A DNA stretch of 64,000 bases from Daphnia pulex. Lineage: Eukaryota > Arthropoda > Branchiopoda > Diplostraca > Daphniidae. The stretch spans positions 682,001 through 746,000 of the forward strand of contig NC_060023.1 in assembly GCF_021134715.1 (NCBI RefSeq). Direction: 5' to 3'. Below the pieces are notes generated by a model. That model was not told the origin of the DNA. It saw only the letters and a program-made list of their open reading frames with translations, and ran no database searches. This document shows positions 59,450-64,000 of this stretch, in pieces. The stretch's first letter is position 1. Each line of letters opens with the position of its first letter. The position numbers were made by a program, and so were the translations under genes.

Positions 59450-62012
59450 CCGGAAGATTTCAGAAATCACTCCTGGATTCACGCATGAACCACACCCAAA
59501 AGAACTCCTCCCAAGATGCGTTCGACACAAGGTCGCCCGTCAGTTCTATCGTTGGACAGTTTAGATATGGAAGATATCGTTTTTTCCTCCAGGCTTGTAC
59601 TGCCTGCCCATCAGGAAGCGGATTTTACGCACAAGGTATACAACACAACATATAATGACACATTCTCCAGTTTAAATATGGAACACGGATGGCAGAAGCA
59701 CACACACACACAGGAAAAGTGTGTGAGACCTTGGCGGTTTTCTCTTGTTCTAGATGCGCAATGCCAAATCGAGCGCGTCAGGATAGTTCCTAGTAAATCT
59801 TCTTTTGTTTTCGACCTTGACGGATCACTTTTGCACAAAGGTTTTTCTTTTTGTGTGACGCCATCGCCTTTTTATTGCTTCCTGGATGGTTCGGTAGTCG
59901 ATAATTTTAGTTGCTGCGTGTCCACACCCCAGTTCTGCCAAGCTTTATGATTACATGCTACGTGCTATTTTGCGTCTGCCTAGTATTAACCCAACTTATC
60001 CGTTTTTAAGTTATGAGAACTTTTGATTTGACTGTCAGACTGATCATATTTATTTCCCTGTTGATATCAGATACAGGTATGAATAGCAGTAACTCTGCGG
60101 GTTATCTGACAGGAATGACGAATCATTTATTTTTTCTTGTCACGATTTAAATTTTTGGTAGAAACATTTCACGAGAATTTTCACGCGTTTCTTTTAATCA
60201 AGCGACAAACTTTTATCGATAGTTGAATCATTGGTAGCAGCGATTGCCAGTTTATTTGAACAGTTTAATTCTGGCGGACTATACAAGGCCATCGATATGT
60301 CTTTTCTGTTTCAAGATGTAGCCAGAGGGCTTAAAATTTGTACCGGTTGGTTTCGTGTCAAGCAAACTTTAAAATGCCAAGTGGAAGTAATGAACTGAGT
60401 ACTTTAGCGCGTTTACTTTACGATCGTCTAGACTATTACACTATACTCTCACATTTGGTTATGTGTTACAGAGAATAAGACAGCGTACATAGGCTTGTCG
60501 TGACAGTCGCAGTTGGAGCTGAAACAGTTGGGCGGATGGGAGACAAGCCAAAGAGCTTTCATGAGATGACTGCTGAATTTTATTGTGGAATAGCAGGTGA
60601 GTGTAAGGTGAGGTGTAAGGTGAGTGAGTGTAAAATTCTAATAAAAGCTTTTAAAATATTGACGTTATCTTTTCCTCAGGTCATGAGTGGATTACAAGCA
60701 TGCCAATTGGACGCACCTGTTTGACTGCATCTAATGGAATTTCCAAAGGTAATTCCCCATTTTTTTTCTTTTTCCCGTTTAAATTCACGTGACGAAGGAA
60801 ATTCGGATAAAATATTTGCCAGGAGAACAGCTAGGGTGTATTAAGTATTAACAACAGGCTCGCTTGGTTAAAGGACAGTCCGTGTTTGTTTACTCAGTAG
60901 AAACGTGTAGTCATAACGTATTGCACCATGTCGGTGCAGTTTCTCCCTTGCGTCAACTATCAATATCCATTAAGACAATAAATAGACCGTTAAAATTTCT
61001 AAATATTTATGAAAAGGCCCAACCCTTTTTTTCCCCACTAGGCAGTGAAAGAAAAATCGCTTAACTGTAGTTTTATTGTCGACGTTTTTCATGGCTATCT
61101 GAAAATGGTAATCAAAATCTATTAAGTTTCCACCAAATTCGTAGGCACGTATGAAATATAACGGGGATAAATTGCCGTCTAGTTGATACACGGCACTTTC
61201 AGTCATGTACAACAAGTTTCCTTTTGAAATTGATGTCTTTAGAACTTGTCTTATCTATTTGTCTACGTCATCGCAATGTCGGCACGCGTTATGTTGATAA
61301 ACTACTCCACACTCGCCTCTGTGAGCTCCTTTAGAAAGTCTAGACCGTGTCAAGGTCTCGGCCGGCTGTACGTTTGTCCCGTTTGTTTTGCTCTCTGTAC
61401 CCTTTGTAATGTATACAGTAACATGCAGTCACCCCAGGCTGTTTGTATCTGTTTAGTCCGACCAGCATCATCCCCATTTCCTGTTTCATTCGATATCAGT
61501 CCGAGTCCATTTATCTAAATTTAAAAATTTATTTATTTCCCGCCTCGACTAATTAAGCTTCCGTCAATGTTTTAACGATGCTCACATCCGCATCTCAGCC
61601 CGCACACACAGAGATTGCTGCAATTTGTTTGAAGTAACGTTTATTGCTTGTTTAATCAAAGATGAATCTAAATTTTGAATGCTGTTGCTTTCTAGTTGCT
61701 ATGGATTTTCCGCTGGATGCCATGGAGGCCGGCGTACGTGACTGCAGGATGTTTTAAATGGGCAGCCACACTTATGGAATGAATAATCAACACGGAGAGT
61801 TGGGTTGACCTTCGACTGGGGGGAGAAATTTAGAATGTTTATTGATGACCATAAGTTCGATTCGCCTGCCCTCCGGCGCTTGTTGTCCTCATGTCAAGAG
61901 GTTAGTCTTGGTCCAGACTTTGAAAGAGAAAGTTGGAACGGGACGTTGTGTTGCCAAGAGACGCAATTGAGGGTGTTGGCCAATCCTGGAGGGATACTCA
62001 GTCCACTTCACC
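59450..62012. other. Intergenic / possible 5' leader of the sulfotransferase
   Basis: Two plus-strand segments have splice-like borders: one ending at GTGAGT near 60598, and one from CAG at about 60680 to a GTAATT donor near 60750. They could be noncoding leader exons, but no protein domain is seen. The rest shows nothing I can support. Confidence 0.3.
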
Positions 62013-63421
62013 ATGTCGTCCAACGAAGAAGAGCAGCCGACTTCATCGCCATTAAATGTCAAGTTTGACGTGGTTCCCGAAACGCTTGAACCTTCCTACA
62101 AGGAGCATTTCCCAGTGTTTGTCAATGGATTAGTTCAAGGAGAGCCGGGCGGATTCGTCTTCCATCCGCACTACGCCCAAAATGCCAACAAGATTTACAA
62201 CATGAAAGTGAGGAGCGACGACGTCTGGATCCGCACTTTCCCCCGATCCGGTAATTAAACTAAAATTTAAATTCATTAAATTAAATTTTATTAAATTTTG
62301 TGGGTTGTTTTTAAGGTACAACTTGGACGTCCGAATTGGCCTGGCTCATCATGAACGATTGCAATTTCCAAGAAGCTGCTCGAGTGCCGCTAACTGTCCG
62401 ATCGCCCAATATCGAGTAACCAATTTTGTTTATCTCAAATTCCTGAAGTGATACTTAATCATAATAAATTTGTTATCCAGTACCAATTACTTTGCCAATT
62501 GGGGAGATTTCGCCCCGCCGGAAATAATGGATAACCTCATCACTATCGAAAAGATTGAAGAGATGACGTCACCCAGAGTCATCAAGTCGCACTTGCCCTT
62601 TCAATTGCTGCCACCCAATTTACTCGACACTGCCAAGGTCCGCACATTTTTTCCAATTACATTTTTAAAAAAGCATTTGATTCATTTTGTGTTTGACTGA
62701 TGACGTCAGGTGATTTACGTTGCCCGCAATCCCAAGGACGCCATCGTTTCCTTCTTCTATTTCCACAAATTAGTGAAATTGTGCTACTACGCTGGAGAAA
62801 TGGACGACTTTGTCGACTACTTTCTCAACAACAAACGTAAAACACGTACAATGGAAATAACAAACACATTTTGAATAATTTAAAATTAATTGCAGTGCTG
62901 TGGACTCCCTATTTCCCCACCGTCCTCGAGGCTTGGGCCAAACGTGACCATCCCAACTTGTTATTTCTTTTCTACGAAGACATGAAGAAGGTATGCAGTT
63001 TTAACAAAGGAATGGTACGTGTAATTTGATTGAATTGCCCGCAGGATTTGCCCAGTGAAATCCAGAAAATCGCCGCTTTCCTCAACAAAACGGTGACGCC
63101 AGAGCAGATTGAGAAGCTGGTCGATCACGTGGATATCGACAAATTCGCCAAGAACGAGTCGGTCAACATGACCCGCGAGATCAAAGCCGGCCTCTCCAAC
63201 GAAGGCCACACTTTCATCCGCAAAGGTGTGATAATTTATCTTGATTGACCTTGTATAAATCCCCGTGTTTTAAAAAAAAATACTGTGGGGTTATTTGGTT
63301 CACAGGTGAAACGGGAGGCTGGAAGAACCATTTCAGTCCGGAAGTGAACCGCAAAATCGACGAGTGGATCGAAAAGAATTTGGAGGGATCCGATTTGAAA
63401 TTCGTCACCGAACTCGACTAA
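62013..63421 (+). CDS. Cytosolic sulfotransferase (SULT type)
   Basis: Seven exons (62013-62250, 62316-62415, 62481-62637, 62710-62836, 62896-62990, 63045-63225, 63306-63421) give 337 residues, near the usual 290-350 of the family. These enzymes move sulfate from PAPS to hydroxyl or amine groups of steroids, amines or xenobiotics in the cytosol. The 5'-phosphosulfate loop is TFPRSGTTW (canonical TYPKSGTTW). The catalytic His lies in KSHLPFQLLP, the 3'-phosphate site in ARNPKDAIVSFFYF, and the late PAPS loop is RKGETGGWKNHF, where the usual motif is RKGxxGDWK, so the Asp is Gly here. No signal peptide or membrane segment is seen, which fits a soluble enzyme. AATAAA follows the stop at once. 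Confidence 0.92.
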
Positions 63422-64000
63422 AAAATAAAGAAATGGCGATTTTTATTTTTTAAATCATTTAATATTCGCTAGCTGTGAATCTGAATGTGCCAACCTGAAC
63501 TCACCGATTGCAACTGGAATCGGATTGTTGTAAACGTCAAATCTCCTCTGCATACTCTCCGATAACCGTATATTCAAAATATATTACACCTCAAGGCAAA
63601 GGTATAACCATTTTTATTTTATAATCGAGTTAAAAGAGATCGAATTTCGGTTATTTGCAACTAAAAATAAAAAATCGTGACTTTATCGACTCGTCATTCT
63701 CACCTTACGAACTCCTCGCCGCCCATCCATATAATGACGTGCTCTTATTCCCAAATGGCACACGCATGCAATAGTTGAAGCTTTTAATTCTTGTTCCCTT
63801 AGGTGAGATAACGCCCATGAAGGGTCGTTATCCTTTTTCTTTTTACTATTTCCAAGGTAAGATAAAATTCCTTCCTTTCAGACCTGTCGGTGGCAGCAGC
63901 ACTCAAGAACATCTCCAGTGCCAACGTCGATGTAGGTGGAGCTGCGCGTGTACTATTCTTTTAAAAATTAATACACTCGAGTCTTTTAAATTATTCAAAG
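63422..64000. other. Intergenic at the right edge
   Basis: A hairpin-forming segment at about 63805-63835 (GATAACGCCC / GGGTCGTTATC) precedes a T-rich run. A splice-like acceptor at about 63882 opens a frame (LSVAAALKNISSANVDVG) that may be an exon of the next gene, but cannot be confirmed. Confidence 0.3.

Overview
This is animal nuclear DNA, most likely from a water flea (Daphnia-type branchiopod crustacean). The basis is short phase-consistent spliceosomal introns, an array of short ionotropic-receptor (IR) genes without an amino-terminal domain, an animal-type family-7 cellulase with introns, an RR-type chitin-binding cuticle protein, several secreted C1q-domain proteins, and an internal stretch of the arthropod telomere repeat TTAGG. 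The species call is inference. Gene models were spliced by hand. Exon phases close in every model except the first IR gene.

Layout. 1-900: decayed NVL-like AAA ATPase (minus). 1385-3219: DNA transposon with 99-bp perfect inverted ends and a 9-bp target duplication. 5825-31483: six nine-exon IR-like genes (IR-a to IR-f, all plus), two IR remnants and one short C1q gene (17671-18718). Shared 3' flanks pair IR-b with IR-d and IR-c with IR-e, so a two-gene block was probably duplicated. IR-a carries a frameshift, IR-c has lost its start codon, and IR-d has lost its promoter and signal peptide to a deletion junction. 33732-37053 and 47835-52183: two long C1q proteins whose stalk is one giant exon of exact 27-bp (9-residue) units, 69 and 111 of them. 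Between them lie a C1q pseudogene, a membrane-anchored coiled-coil protein (38173-39459), a segmental duplication of the first C1q gene's 3' region split by a 1.85-kb element, and a GH7 cellulase (minus, 43819-45136). 53752-56401 (minus): a RING finger joined to the non-catalytic scaffold of a USP9X/fat-facets-like protein. 57544-58188 (minus): a small predicted secreted protein. 58753-59349 (minus): cuticle protein. 62013-63421 (plus): cytosolic sulfotransferase.

Taken together, the window is a lineage-specific expansion zone. It holds chemosensory-type receptors and secreted C1q fibres multiplying by tandem and block duplication, with mobile elements and partial copies between them, followed by a more ordinary single-copy neighbourhood from about 53 kb. 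The most unusual candidates are the RING plus USP9X-scaffold fusion, the 9-residue-repeat C1q fibres, and a GC-AG intron kept at one position in five of six IR genes.
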